This document shows positions 1 through 9,720 of a stretch of 64,000 bases of DNA, piece by piece; position 1 is the first letter of the stretch, and each line of letters opens with the position of its first letter. The position numbers and the translations under genes were made by a program. A model generated the notes under the pieces. It was given only the letters and a program-made list of their open reading frames with translations. It was not told where the DNA came from and did no database searches. The stretch covers positions 62,001 to 126,000 of the forward strand of contig LNEE01000027.1 in the NCBI GenBank assembly GCA_001464895.1, in the 5' to 3' direction. Source of the stretch: Betaproteobacteria bacterium Ga0077532. Its GTDB lineage: Bacteria; Pseudomonadota; Gammaproteobacteria; Burkholderiales; Ga0077523.

Positions 1-1671
1 GTGACCCGTGATGCGCCCTGCGTCGTCGCGCAACAGGGCGGCGACCTCCACGATGCAGCCGTCCACGGGCTTCACCTTGATGCATTCGTCGCACAGCACG
101 CACTTGCTGTCGATGATCTCGAACTTGTAGTGACAGAGGTAGCAGCGGGAAGCCGCCTCGCGCGCCACCACTTCCGGATAGCCGGTCTCGACCTCGTCAG
201 TCAGCCCTCTCGCGGCCTGCGGGAGCACGGGCATCGGATGGATCGGGATGTCGTTCATTGCAGCCGTCCGACCGGTGGTGCGTGCGCCCGGCCCCTTCGA
301 CAGGAACGCCGGCTCGACCTGGACACGTTCGCGCAGCCGATCGCGCCGGCTCAGGAACCGGTCGACCGCCTGCACGCATTCCTTCGCATGCCCGATCGCG
401 CGAATGAGCGTCGTCGCACCCTGGGCGAAATCCCCGGCGACGAAGAGCCCCGGGATCCGGGTGTCGCGGGCCTTGCCCGACGCGAGCCAACCCTCGGCGT
501 CGACGATCTCGGACGCCAGGGCGGCGTCGATCCACCCGGTATCCGGCACCTGCCCCGTCGCGAAGATGACCCGGTCGGCCGGCATGTCGAACTCGCTCTC
601 CGGGATCGCTTCGAAGCCGCGCCGGCCATCGGCACCGGTGACCGTCGCCCGCGTACGCGCGAATCGCACCGCGATGACACGCCCGGTCGCGTCGCCCAGA
701 ACGGCAACGGGGGCGACGTCGTTCTCCAGCCGCCCCCCCTCCTCCAGATACTCCTCGATCTCGCCCGGAAGCACGACCATGTCGGCCCGGGGGCGCCGAT
801 AGCAGACGGTGACGTCCGCTCCGAGGCGCACGGCCGTCCGCGCGCAATCCATGGCGGTGTAGCCGCCGCCGATCACGAGCGTGCGGTGCCCGGCATCACG
901 GCGTCCGCGCTCGTTCACCTGCAGCAGGAAATCGAGCCCGTGTTCGACGCCATCGAGATCGGCACCGGGAATCGCGGGCCGGTGCGGCCGCAGGGTGCCG
1001 GCGGCCAGCACCACGGCGTCGTTGTCGGCCATCAGCTGCGCGAGGGTCACATCGCGACCCACGTCCACGCCACAGCGCAGATCGACGCCGTTCGCCAGCG
1101 TCTGCGCCACTTCGCGGTCGACGAGATCCCGCGGCAGCCGGAACGCGGGGATGCCCTGGTTCAGCATGCCGCCGGGCCGGTCGTGCTTCTCGAGCACGGT
1201 GACGCGATGCCCCCGACGGGCAAGTTCCCGTGCGACGGTGAGCCCCGCGACGCCCGCACCGATCACGGTCACGCGCCGGCCGCTGTCGGGAAAGAGCGAA
1301 GGCAGGGTCACGGGCGGCAGACCGGAGAGGTCGGCGGCGGACCGCTTCGAGAAGCAGATCGCGACAGTCTCGCCGTTGCCGGGGCGCCCGTGCCGGCAGG
1401 CATCCTCGCAGGGGCGCGAGCAGACGCGACCGAGGATGCCGGGGAAGACGTTGTCGCGCAGATTGATGTGGTAGGCGTCGGCGTGACGCCCTTCGTGGAT
1501 CGCTTCGAGATAGCCGGGGATGTCGGTCCCGGCGGGGCAGGCCGTGCGGCACGGGATGTTGCGCTCGAGCCAGTGGACGTCCTGCGGTGCGTCCGACCGG
1601 ACCGTCACGGTCGAGGCCGGGCTGACCGTGAGCGCCGTCAGCGCCTTGAAGACCGTGCGATCCCGTTGCAT
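1..1671 (-). CDS. GltD-like FAD-dependent NAD(P) oxidoreductase with C-terminal Fe-S motif (3' end outside window)
   Basis: The reading frame runs off the left edge; 557 codons are visible. An N-terminal Cys-rich segment (CxxxCP at residues 41-46, then C84, C88, C92) matches the Fe-S adaptor of glutamate-synthase small-subunit and dihydropyrimidine-dehydrogenase-type proteins. A GxGxxG FAD site follows at 138-143 (VIGAGVAGL). A second dinucleotide site (VIGGGYTAMD) lies near 263-272. The visible C-terminus has a ferredoxin-like cysteine cluster (C510, C513, C524, C527, C530, C539). Family knowledge: such proteins pass electrons between NAD(P)H and an Fe-S partner. Start ATG 1671 is preceded by AGGGGG, which overlaps the fhs stop, and the gap to fhs is 11 bp, so the two are very probably co-transcribed. 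The partner and substrate cannot be read here; a role in C1/folate redox is inferred only from the link to fhs. Confidence 0.85.
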   Translation of the reverse strand, partial: MQRDRTVFKALTALTVSPASTVTVRSDAPQDVHWLERNIPCRTACPAGTDIPGYLEAIHEGRHADAYHINLRDNVFPGILGRVCSRPCEDACRHGRPGNGETVAICFSKRSAADLSGLPPVTLPSLFPDSGRRVTVIGAGVAGLTVARELARRGHRVTVLEKHDRPGGMLNQGIPAFRLPRDLVDREVAQTLANGVDLRCGVDVGRDVTLAQLMADNDAVVLAAGTLRPHRPAIPGADLDGVEHGLDFLLQVNERGRRDAGHRTLVIGGGYTAMDCARTAVRLGADVTVCYRRPRADMVVLPGEIEEYLEEGGRLENDVAPVAVLGDATGRVIAVRFARTRATVTGADGRRGFEAIPESEFDMPADRVIFATGQVPDTGWIDAALASEIVDAEGWLASGKARDTRIPGLFVAGDFAQGATTLIRAIGHAKECVQAVDRFLSRRDRLRERVQVEPAFLSKGPGARTTGRTAAMNDIPIHPMPVLPQAARGLTDEVETGYPEVVAREAASRCYLCHYKFEIIDSKCVLCDECIKVKPVDGCIVEVAALLRDDAGRITGH

Positions 1672-1682
1672 GACAATGCCCC

Positions 1683-3359
1683 CTAGAAGAGCCCGACCAC
1701 GCGGCCGTCCGACCCGAGCCCGATCTTGGTGGCCGACGGCACCTTCGGCAGACCGGGCATCGTCATGATGTCGCCGCACACGGCCACCACGAACTCGGCG
1801 CCCGCCGACAGCCGGATCTCGCGCACATGAACGGTGTGCCCGGAGGGTGCGCCACGGGCGGTCGCGTCGGTCGAGAACGAGTACTGCGTCTTCGCGATGC
1901 AGACCGGGTAATGACCGAAACCGTCCTCCTGCAGCCGCTGCAGCTGGGTGCGCACCTTCGCGTCGGCCGTGATGCCAGTCGCCCCGTAGATCTTGCGGGC
2001 CACCGACTCGATCTTCTCCCAGAGCGGCGCGCTGTCCTCGTAGACGAACTTCATCTCGCCGGGCGCGTTCTCGATCACGTCGACGACGGCATGGGCGAGG
2101 TCCTCCGCCCCCTTGCCGCCCTCCGCCCAGTGGCGCGCGAGGACCACCCGCACGCCGAGGGCCTCCATGCGTGCCTGGATCGCTGCGTGTTCGGCCGCGG
2201 TGTCGTTGGTGAAATGGTTGATGGCGACGACGCACGCGAGCCCGTAGTGCTCGCGCACATTGCGCACGTGCCGTTCGAGGTTGGCGAGCCCGCGCTCGAC
2301 CGCGGCGACGTTCTCCTCGTCGAGTGCCTTCTTCTCGACACCACCGTGGTACTTGAGGGCACGGACGGTGGCCACGACCACCGCGACACTGGGCCGCAGA
2401 CCGGACTTGCGGCACTTGATGTCGACGAACTTCTCGGCGCCCAGATCGGCCCCGAAGCCGGCTTCCGTCACGACATAGTCCGCGAGCTTCAGCGCGCTGC
2501 GCGTGGCGATGACCGAATTGCAGCCGTGCGCGATGTTCGCGAAGGGACCGCCGTGGATGAACGCCGGATTGTTCTCGAGCGTCTGCACCAGGTTGGGCTT
2601 GAGGGCGTCCTTCAGCAGCACCGTCATGGCGCCGTCGGCCTCGAGGTCGCGGGCGCGGACGGGTGTCTGGTCACGGGTGTAGCCCACCACGATGTTGCCG
2701 AGGCGCTCGCCGAGATCCTTCAGCGATGTCGCGAGGCAGAAGATCGCCATCACCTCGGACGCCACGACGATGTCGAAGCCGTCCTCGCGCGGGAAGCCGT
2801 TCGCCGTGCCGCCCAGGGCCACGACCGTGTCGCGCAGCGCCCGGTCGTTCATGTCGAGCACGCGCTTCCACGTGATGCGGCGGATATCGATGCCCAGCTC
2901 GTTGCCGTGATGGATGTGGTTGTCGATCAGTGCCGCCAGCAGATTGTTGGCCAGCTGGATGGCGTTGAAGTCCCCGGTGAAATGGAGGTTGATGTCCTCC
3001 ATGGGCACCACCTGCGCGCGTCCCCCGCCCGCCGCCCCGCCCTTGATGCCGAAGACCGGTCCCAGCGAGGGTTCCCGCAGGCAGATGAGCGCCCGCTTGC
3101 CGATGCGGTTCAGCGCATCGCCGAGCCCCACGGTGGTGGTGGTCTTGCCCTCCCCCGCCGGGGTCGGGCTGATGGCGGTGACGAGGATCAGCTTGCCGTC
3201 CGGGCGATCGGCGAGCGACTCGAGATAGTCGAGCGAGATCTTCGCCTTGTAGTGCCCGTAGGGTTCCAGATGCTCGTCAGGGATGCCGAGGCGCTTCTCG
3301 GCGAGGGGGATGATGCGTTCGAGCCGGGCCCGCTGCGCGATGTCGATGTCGGAGAGCAC
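1683..3359 (-). CDS. fhs: formate--tetrahydrofolate ligase
   Basis: 558 residues, the normal length for the family. It catalyses ATP-dependent activation of formate onto tetrahydrofolate, giving 10-formyl-THF in cytosolic C1 metabolism. The phosphate-binding loop [10 protein letters not shown] lies near residues 66-75. The family signature region with [18 protein letters not shown] and a well conserved C-terminal half are also present. The protein starts MLSDIDIAQ, and no better upstream start was seen. It is first of a two-gene unit with the GltD-like oxidoreductase. That pairing suggests feeding formate-derived C1 units and electrons, for example during breakdown of methylated or ring compounds; this is inference. 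The roughly 160 bp upstream of it (3360-3518) holds no recognisable gene. Confidence 0.97.
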   Translation of the reverse strand: MLSDIDIAQRARLERIIPLAEKRLGIPDEHLEPYGHYKAKISLDYLESLADRPDGKLILVTAISPTPAGEGKTTTTVGLGDALNRIGKRALICLREPSLGPVFGIKGGAAGGGRAQVVPMEDINLHFTGDFNAIQLANNLLAALIDNHIHHGNELGIDIRRITWKRVLDMNDRALRDTVVALGGTANGFPREDGFDIVVASEVMAIFCLATSLKDLGERLGNIVVGYTRDQTPVRARDLEADGAMTVLLKDALKPNLVQTLENNPAFIHGGPFANIAHGCNSVIATRSALKLADYVVTEAGFGADLGAEKFVDIKCRKSGLRPSVAVVVATVRALKYHGGVEKKALDEENVAAVERGLANLERHVRNVREHYGLACVVAINHFTNDTAAEHAAIQARMEALGVRVVLARHWAEGGKGAEDLAHAVVDVIENAPGEMKFVYEDSAPLWEKIESVARKIYGATGITADAKVRTQLQRLQEDGFGHYPVCIAKTQYSFSTDATARGAPSGHTVHVREIRLSAGAEFVVAVCGDIMTMPGLPKVPSATKIGLGSDGRVVGLF

Positions 3360-3518
3360 GATTCTTCCTGTTGGCCCCGGCCGCGCGGTGCGGCGCCAGG
3401 GGTGGAGGCATGGGGAGAAGTGGAACGGCAGGCGGCGGCCGAAAACGGCACCACCCGTCGACCCAAGTGGGCGTGCGGCGCGCGGACCAGCCGCAGACGC
3501 CGAACGACCTCCGCGTGG

Positions 3519-4025
3519 TCAGTCCTTGCGCTTCAGGCCGTCGCCGGTACGGCCAAGCTCGGGCGCGAAGAACGTGGTGCCGCTCGGACCGATACCGGCG
3601 ATCTGGACGATCACCTCGTCGTCCTTCGCGCCGTCGTAGTGCCCCTCACCGGCCGGGTGCTTCATGAAGCTACCCGCCGGCAGCGGCACGGTGTCCCAAG
3701 GTTCGAAGGTCTTGCCGGTGCCGGAATACCAGGTGCCCTTGATGACCGTCACGAGGCGGTCCTCGGGATGCAGATGGGGCATGCTCATCGTGCCCTTGGC
3801 GAACTTCACCCGGATCACGTACGGCCCCGGCTTGCTCGGATCGCCCTCGAGGACCATGCGCTGGATGCCCGGGATGCCGGGGTACTCGGTCCAGACCTCG
3901 TCACCCAGTTTCACGATCACGAAGCCGTGGCTGTCGGGCACGACATCCGCCGCGAGCGCCTGGCTGGCGGGAAGAACGAGGCTGGCGGCGAGACTCACGC
4001 CGACCAGACACGGGAACAGCTTCAT
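3519..4025 (-). CDS. exported cupin-domain protein
   Basis: 168 residues with a clear signal peptide (basic start MKLF, hydrophobic core, AxA-type cleavage near residue 25). The mature part is a single cupin. The motif region MPHLHPEDRLVTVIKG carries the two metal-ligand histidines and the acidic residue of cupin motif 1, followed by GTWYSGTG. A second-motif-like segment with H and D residues (HPAGEGHYDGAKDDE) lies towards the C-terminus. Small periplasmic cupins of this kind are widespread in proteobacteria and their substrates are unknown. It is transcribed in the same direction as the exported methyltransferase-like gene upstream of it, separated by 68 bp, so the two may form an operon. 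Confidence 0.85.
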   Translation of the reverse strand: MKLFPCLVGVSLAASLVLPASQALAADVVPDSHGFVIVKLGDEVWTEYPGIPGIQRMVLEGDPSKPGPYVIRVKFAKGTMSMPHLHPEDRLVTVIKGTWYSGTGKTFEPWDTVPLPAGSFMKHPAGEGHYDGAKDDEVIVQIAGIGPSGTTFFAPELGRTGDGLKRKD

Positions 4026-4093
4026 GGGTTGGCTCCTCTGCGAAAGCGCGCGAGTGTAGCGCAGGGCGTCGTGGCGCCCCGGATCGGTGCGCG

Positions 4094-4915
4094 TCAGGGC
4101 TTCACGAACTTGATCGTCATGCGATCACTCTCGCCGATTGCGAGGTACTTCTCGCGATCCTTGTCCCCCAGCGCGAGGGTCGGCGGCAGGGTCCAGACGC
4201 CGGACGGGTGGTCCTTGGTGTCCTTCGGATTCGCGTTGATCTCCGACTTGCCGGCGAACCGGAAGCCCGCCCGCTCGGCCGCCTCGATCACGTATTGCTC
4301 GGTCATGTAGCCCGTGCGGATCTGGTCCTCGACCGAGGTGCCGGGCTTCGCACGGTGCTCCTCCACGCCCAGGATTCCGCCGGAACGCAGCAGGCCATGG
4401 AAGGTTGCGAACATCGCATCGGTGCGGCCGGCCTTCGCCCAGTTGTGGACGTTGCGGAAGGTCAGTACGAGATCGGCGCTGCCCTTGGGTGCGGCGTCCG
4501 TGAAGTCCGGGGCGAGCAGTTCGGTCGTCACGACGCTGCCATAGACGTCCGGCCGGGCGGCGAGGCCGGCGACGAACACCTTGTCGCGGGTCTTCAGCAC
4601 CTCGGGGGCCTTCTCCCAGCTGACGGCGTAGCGCGCCGCGTACAGCTTGCCGCGACCGAGCACGACCGGCGCGATCACCTCGGTGAACCAGCCGGCGGAG
4701 GGCCAGATCTCGACCACGGTCTGCTCGGGCCGGAGCCCGAAGAACATCAGTGTCTCCTTCGGATGGCGGAACGCGTCGCGGGCCCGGTTGGCGTCGCTGC
4801 GGTGATCACCGGCCAGCGCCCGGTCGATGAGAGTGCCCACGTCATCCGCGGCCTGCAGGGATGGCGGCACGAGGGAGCAGACCAGTGCCAGTGCGGCGAG
4901 ACGGAATCGGAACAT
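4094..4915 (-). CDS. exported class I SAM-methyltransferase-like protein
   Basis: 273 residues. The N-terminus (MFRFRLAALALVCSL... ending near QAADD) is a typical Sec signal peptide. The rest looks like a Rossmann methyltransferase: motif I appears as VVEIWPSAGW (normally EIGPGAGW-like), and a later segment reads ADLVLTFRNVHNW. It resembles the 'predicted methyltransferase' family (COG4798 type) often annotated in proteobacteria with a signal sequence. An exported SAM-dependent enzyme is puzzling because SAM is cytosolic, so either the peptide is a membrane anchor or the protein has another role. It sits upstream of the exported cupin on the same strand. Confidence 0.8.
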   Translation of the reverse strand: MFRFRLAALALVCSLVPPSLQAADDVGTLIDRALAGDHRSDANRARDAFRHPKETLMFFGLRPEQTVVEIWPSAGWFTEVIAPVVLGRGKLYAARYAVSWEKAPEVLKTRDKVFVAGLAARPDVYGSVVTTELLAPDFTDAAPKGSADLVLTFRNVHNWAKAGRTDAMFATFHGLLRSGGILGVEEHRAKPGTSVEDQIRTGYMTEQYVIEAAERAGFRFAGKSEINANPKDTKDHPSGVWTLPPTLALGDKDREKYLAIGESDRMTIKFVKP

Positions 4916-5034
4916 GACGGCAATCCTCCAGAAGGCGTTGCGCGGGCTGTGCGCATCGGGAAGCCGAGTCTAACGACGGGAGCCGTCCCGGGTCCACCGC
5001 CGGCAGGCCGGCCGGAGGGGTCCGGCGGCGGGGC

Positions 5035-5040
5035 TACAAT
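5035..5040 (+). promoter_or_regulatory. possible -10 element (TACAAT) ahead of the CobW-type GTPase
   Basis: TACAAT stands out in a very GC-rich leader. It would place transcription start about 90 bp before the GTPase start codon at 5137. No convincing -35 was seen 16-18 bp upstream, so this is a weak call. Confidence 0.25.
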
Positions 5041-5136
5041 CCGGGTCCGATTCACAGCGCCGCCCCCCGGGATCGCAGGCCGCCGCCCCCAGAGGAGCGC
5101 CCGCCATCCCACCCCACCGAGCCAGCCCGACCGTCC

Positions 5137-6141
<1,005 letters not shown>

Positions 6142-6175
6142 GGCGACCGACGCGGGCGGCAAGGAATCGAAACAG

Positions 6176-6658
6176 ATGATCGTGTACGACTTGATCTGCG
6201 AGGCGGAACACCGCTTCGAGGCGTGGTTCTCCTCGATGGAGGACTTCGAACGCCAGGCCGGTACCCCGATGCTGGTGTGCCCCGTCTGCGGCAGCGGCGA
6301 GGTTCGACGCGCGCCCGCGGGGATCCATACCCGCAGACCCGGCGGACGCGCGGACCCATCCACGTCCGGCATGCCCGGGGCCATGGAGAGCGTGGACGCC
6401 ACCGACACCGAACCGGATCACGGCCACGTGGCAGCTTTCCCCGATCCGAAGCAGGTGGTGCAGGCGCTGCGTCGCATCCTGAAGAACGCCGAGAACGTCG
6501 GCGAGCGCTTCCCGGAGGAAGCCCGCCGGATCCACTACGGCGAAGCCCCGAAGCGGATCATCCGCGGCCAAGCGTCCCGGGAGGACACCGACGCTCTGCG
6601 CGAGGAAGGCATCGAAGTCGTGAACCTGCCAGTGCCGCCGGTGGAGGATCTTCACTAG
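6176..6658 (+). CDS. DUF1178 family protein
   Basis: 160 residues. It begins with the family's conserved MIVYDLICEAEHRFEAWF segment, carries a CPVCGS zinc-ribbon knuckle (C36, C39, possibly with C8) and ends in EVVNLPVPP, all typical of DUF1178. The function of the family is unknown. Small zinc-ribbon proteins of this kind are common in alpha- and betaproteobacteria. It follows the CobW-type GTPase closely and on the same strand, so a metal-related link is possible but not shown. Immediately downstream lies the 130-bp repeat array. Confidence 0.9.
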   Translation: MIVYDLICEAEHRFEAWFSSMEDFERQAGTPMLVCPVCGSGEVRRAPAGIHTRRPGGRADPSTSGMPGAMESVDATDTEPDHGHVAAFPDPKQVVQALRRILKNAENVGERFPEEARRIHYGEAPKRIIRGQASREDTDALREEGIEVVNLPVPPVEDLH

Positions 6659-6700
6659 AGAGATTCGCTGGGGCGCCCCCCTGCTCGCAGGGTCAGACGT

Positions 6701-7772
6701 AGGTCGGGCTCCGCCCGACGCCCGGGTTCCTGGATTCGCCGCTGTACCCAAGCCATCGCCGCGTCGAGCGGTGCTCGACCCACGAAGGGCTTTCGCTCCT
6801 GGATATCTCGGCGCTGAAAACAACCCCCGTGGGTCGGGCTCCGCCCGACGCCCGCGTTGCTGGATTCGCCGCTGCGCCCAAGCCATCGCCGCGTCGAGCA
6901 ATGCTCGACCCACGAAGGGTCTTTGCAATTGGATACCTCGGCGCCGAGAACACCCCCCGTGGGTCGGGCTCCGCCCGACGCCCGCGTTCCTGGATTCGCC
7001 GCTGCGCCCAAGCCCACGCCGCGTCGAGCGTAGCTCGACCCACGAAGGGCCTTCGGGACGGGATGCCTCGGCGCTGAAAACAATCCCCGTGGGTCGGGCT
7101 TCGCCCGACGCCCGCGTTCCTGGATTCATCGCTGAACCCAAGCCATCGCCGCGTCGAGCGATGCTCGACCCACGAAGGGTCTTTGCAATTGGATACCTCG
7201 GTTCCGGAAACACCCCCCGTGGGTCGGGCTCCGCCCGACGCCCGCGTTCCTGGATTCATCGCTGCACCCAAGCCCTCGCCGCGTCGAGCGATGCTCGACC
7301 CACGAAGGGCCTCGCCACTGGATTCCTCGGTTCCGGAAACACCCCCCGTGGGTCGGGCTCCGCCCGACGCCCGCGTTCCTGGATTCGCCGCTGCACCCAA
7401 GCCATCGCCGCGTCGAGCGATGCTCGACCCACGAAGGGCCTTCGCGACGGGATGCCTCGGCGCTGGAAACACCCCCCGTGGGTCGGGCTCCGCCCGACGC
7501 CCGCGTTCCTCGATTCATCGCTGCACCCAAGCCCCCGCCGCGTCGAGCGATGCTCGACCCACGAAGGGTCTTTGCGATTGGATGCCTCGGCGCTGAAAAC
7601 AATCCCGGTGGGTCGGGCTCCGCCCGACGCCCGCGTTCCTGGATTCATCGCTGCACCCAAGCCATCGCCGCGTCGAACGATGCTCGACCCACGAAGGGCC
7701 TTCACAACGGGATGCCTCGGCGCTGGAAACACCCCCCGTGGGTCGGGCTCCGCCCGACGCCCGCGTTCCCGA
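6701..7772. repeat. tandem array of eight 130-bp units plus a partial ninth, each with two REP-like hairpins
   Basis: Units begin at 6701, 6831, 6961, 7091, 7221, 7350, 7480, 7610 and 7740, so the period is 130 bp (one unit 129). Each unit opens with the hairpin GTCGGGC-TCC-GCCCGAC and carries a second, GTCGAGC-GAT-GCTCGAC, about 65 bp later; the two are imperfect inverted copies of each other. Divergence is concentrated in the spacer before each unit boundary (for example GGATACCTCGG versus GGATGCCTCGG). Because 130 is not a multiple of three and the unit lacks frequent stops, several frames on both strands stay open here. None of them is credible as a gene. Confidence 0.95.
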
Positions 7773-7880
7773 ACTAGTCTCGGCACGCAAAGCCTCACCG
7801 CGCCAGCCAGGAGAACAAGCCACCCCCCCCCCTGCTCATTCCTCGTTCCCTGCAAGTAGCACTTGCCAAGCGATGGGGCA

Positions 7881-7912
7881 CTGTATGAAACTACACCTGT
7901 ACATTACGTCAG
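7881..7912 (+). promoter_or_regulatory. candidate pair of LexA (SOS) boxes
   Basis: Two back-to-back sites fit CTGT-N8-(A/T)CA(C/G): CTGT at 7881-7884 with ACAC at 7893-7896, and CTGT at 7897-7900 with TCAG at 7909-7912. The proteobacterial consensus is CTGT-N8-ACAG, so each site deviates by one or two bases. They lie 12-43 bp before the start of the HTH-like gene that leads into lexA, where an autoregulatory operator is expected. Confidence 0.4.
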
Positions 7913-7923
7913 GGACGTGCACC

Positions 7924-8604
7924 ATGGATCACGATCGGATGCTCGCTGTTCTTGCCAGTCTTGCCGACGGAATCGACCCCGCGAGCGGAACAGCCTTCCC
8001 AGCTGACAGCCCATACCAGCACCCCGAGACCGTACGCGCGCTGTTCCTCGCGATCCGGCGCCTAGACGCCGCAGAATCGGCGTCTACGTTCCCTGCCGCA
8101 GGATCGGCGTCTACGTTCCCTGCCGCAGGATCGGCGTCCACACTCCCCGCGGCAGGATCAGCGCAAATCACTAATGCTGCTGCCCCATCGACTCCGACCG
8201 ATGCCTCTCCCATCGCGCGAAAACCGTCGGCCAACAGCAGCACTCCCAGCAAGGCTGGCAATGCAGGAAAGGCATGGACGGCCGAGGAAGATCAACGTCT
8301 TGCCGCCGCCTTCGATGCCGGCGAGGACATCGGCGGCCTGACGAAAGCCCACGGCCGCTCCCGCCTGGCCCTGGAGATTCGGCTGGCCAAACTCGGTCGC
8401 TTGCCCATGCCCGAGAAAACCCTGTACGGCAACAAACCGCAGCCTAACGAACTTTCACAGACCGTCCCGTCCGCAGACGTTCGGCCGGGAGACGTTCGGC
8501 CAGCAAAGGCGAAGTCGGCCAGCGCCTCCCGACGGGCCTCGGAATCCGGAGGTCTGCGGTACCACGTGACAACGTCGATCGCGCCCGCCGGGCTCCGGAT
8601 CTGA
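7924..8604 (+). CDS. uncharacterised protein with Myb/SANT-like helix-turn-helix, upstream of lexA
   Basis: 226 residues from ATG 7924. This start was chosen because upstream in-frame codons run back into the repeat array, and because it follows the candidate LexA boxes. N-terminal part (MDHDRMLAVLASLADGID...) is helical. Three copies of a 9-residue repeat (GSASTFPAA; 27-bp DNA units at 8074-8154) form a linker. Residues 116-164 (KAWTAEEDQRLAAAFDAG...GRSRLALEIRLAKLG) resemble the small Myb-like HTH of bacterial DNA-associated proteins. The C-terminal tail is basic and Ser/Ala-rich. Function is not known. Context suggests a regulator or DNA-repair accessory linked to SOS. It ends 94 bp before lexA. 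Confidence 0.7.
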   Translation: MDHDRMLAVLASLADGIDPASGTAFPADSPYQHPETVRALFLAIRRLDAAESASTFPAAGSASTFPAAGSASTLPAAGSAQITNAAAPSTPTDASPIARKPSANSSTPSKAGNAGKAWTAEEDQRLAAAFDAGEDIGGLTKAHGRSRLALEIRLAKLGRLPMPEKTLYGNKPQPNELSQTVPSADVRPGDVRPAKAKSASASRRASESGGLRYHVTTSIAPAGLRI

Positions 8605-8671
8605 CCGCCCCCGCCTGACCGCCCCCGCCTGACAGCCCCCGTCTGACCGCCCCTGTCTGACACCCCCACGG
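8602..8671 (+). repeat. five 14-bp tandem repeats between the HTH-like gene and lexA
   Basis: TGACCGCCCCCGCC-type units start at 8602, 8616, 8630, 8644 and 8658 with increasing divergence. The first unit overlaps the stop codon of the upstream gene and the last ends 27 bp before the lexA start. Confidence 0.85.
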
Positions 8672-8698
8672 CCCCGTTCACCCGCCAGCGAGACAGCC

Positions 8699-9307
8699 AT
8701 GAGCGAACGTCCCCTCACCCCGCGCCAGAGCGAGATCCTCCAGCTGATCCGCGACAGCGTGGCCGCCACTGGTCTTCCGCCCACCCGCGCCGAGATCTGC
8801 CAGGCATTCGGCTTTGCATCGCCCAACGCTGCGGAGGAGCACCTCCGGGCCCTGGCCCGAAAGGGAGCCATCGAACTCACCGACGGCATCGCGCGAGGCA
8901 TCCGCCTGACCGAACCCCCGGGCCTGCCACTCATTGGCCGCGTGGCGGCCGGTCGGCCCATCCTCGCCGAGCAGCATATCCAGGGGCGCTATCAGGTGGA
9001 CCCTTCCCTTTTCAAACCCCACGCCGACTACCTGCTGAAGGTGCGCGGCGCGAGCATGCGCGACGCCGGCATCCACGATGGTGATCTGCTCGCCGTGCAC
9101 CGCACCCAGGAAGTCCGCAGCGGACAGATCATCGTGGCCCGCCTGCAGGACGAAGTCACCGTGAAGCGCCTGCGCCGCCAAGGCGCAATCGTGGAACTGC
9201 TGCCCGAGAACCCGGAGTTCGAACCCATCGTGGTGGATCTCCGCGAAGACGCCTTCGAGATCGAAGGTCTGGCTGTCGGATTGATCCGCAACGGGAGGTT
9301 GTCATGA
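8699..9307 (+). CDS. lexA: LexA repressor (SOS master regulator, self-cleaving)
   Basis: 202 residues, matching E. coli LexA closely in layout. The N-terminal winged helix (residues 1-70, [14 protein letters not shown]...[12 protein letters not shown]) binds operators. The self-cleavage bond is A84-G85 in VAAGRP. The catalytic dyad is S119 (GASMRD) and K156 (VTVKRL), the same numbering as in E. coli. RecA filament-stimulated cleavage would derepress SOS genes. It probably forms one transcription unit with the HTH-like gene upstream and the DUF559 gene downstream (ATGA overlap at 9304-9307). The start is fixed by homology to the canonical N-terminus. Confidence 0.97.
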   Translation: MSERPLTPRQSEILQLIRDSVAATGLPPTRAEICQAFGFASPNAAEEHLRALARKGAIELTDGIARGIRLTEPPGLPLIGRVAAGRPILAEQHIQGRYQVDPSLFKPHADYLLKVRGASMRDAGIHDGDLLAVHRTQEVRSGQIIVARLQDEVTVKRLRRQGAIVELLPENPEFEPIVVDLREDAFEIEGLAVGLIRNGRLS

Positions 9308-9720
9308 GCATCGTCGTCGAACCCTTCATCCGGCAGCTTCAGCGCAGAGGTGAGTACACCCCGGCACCGCAGGCGCGGCCGCACATCCAGCGACAGCTGC
9401 GCAGCGCTGCCGAACGCCTGCTGTGGAATCTTCTCCGCGACCGTCGTCTCGATGGTCACAAGTTCCGCCGCCAGTACCTGATCGAAACCTGGCTGGCCGA
9501 CTTCGTCTGCCTCGAAACCGGCCTCGTGGTGGAAGTGCACAGCACACTGACACCGGCACTCGCGGCCCACGCGGATGCCCGCCGCAGCTTCCTAGAATCC
9601 CGGGGGTTCAAGGTGCTGCAGTTGCGCGATCGCGATGTCTTGGTCGAAACCCGCGCCGTGCTCGACATGCTGCGCACGGCCCTCGGCTGGGATGCTGCGG
9701 GCGAGGGTAGATCCTCCTAG
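9304..9720 (+). CDS. DUF559-family (Vsr-like) protein with altered active-site motif
   Basis: 138 residues, start overlapping the lexA stop by 4 bp (ATGA), so translationally coupled. The fold signature of DUF559 endonuclease-like proteins is present: [26 protein letters not shown], then an ADF segment (D66), then a VVEV strand (E77), then [16 protein letters not shown]. The usual ELDGGQH motif reads EVHSTLT here, so the second acidic residue and the Q-H pair are missing. Such changes would probably weaken or abolish nuclease activity of the classical type. Coupling to lexA suggests SOS control and a DNA-repair or DNA-binding role. Confidence 0.85.
   Translation: MSIVVEPFIRQLQRRGEYTPAPQARPHIQRQLRSAAERLLWNLLRDRRLDGHKFRRQYLIETWLADFVCLETGLVVEVHSTLTPALAAHADARRSFLESRGFKVLQLRDRDVLVETRAVLDMLRTALGWDAAGEGRSS

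Noticed and set aside
1-4310. Long plus-strand frames antisense to the oxidoreductase, fhs and exported genes
   Set aside because: They are rich in Arg/His/Pro/Asp and mirror the third-position GC bias of the minus-strand genes; the minus-strand products match known families.
6701-7790. Open frames in both strands across the 130-bp array, and the idea that the array is a CRISPR
   Set aside because: The frames exist only because the unit lacks stops and shifts phase each period. The unit is 130 bp with no unique 30-40 bp spacers, so it is not a CRISPR.
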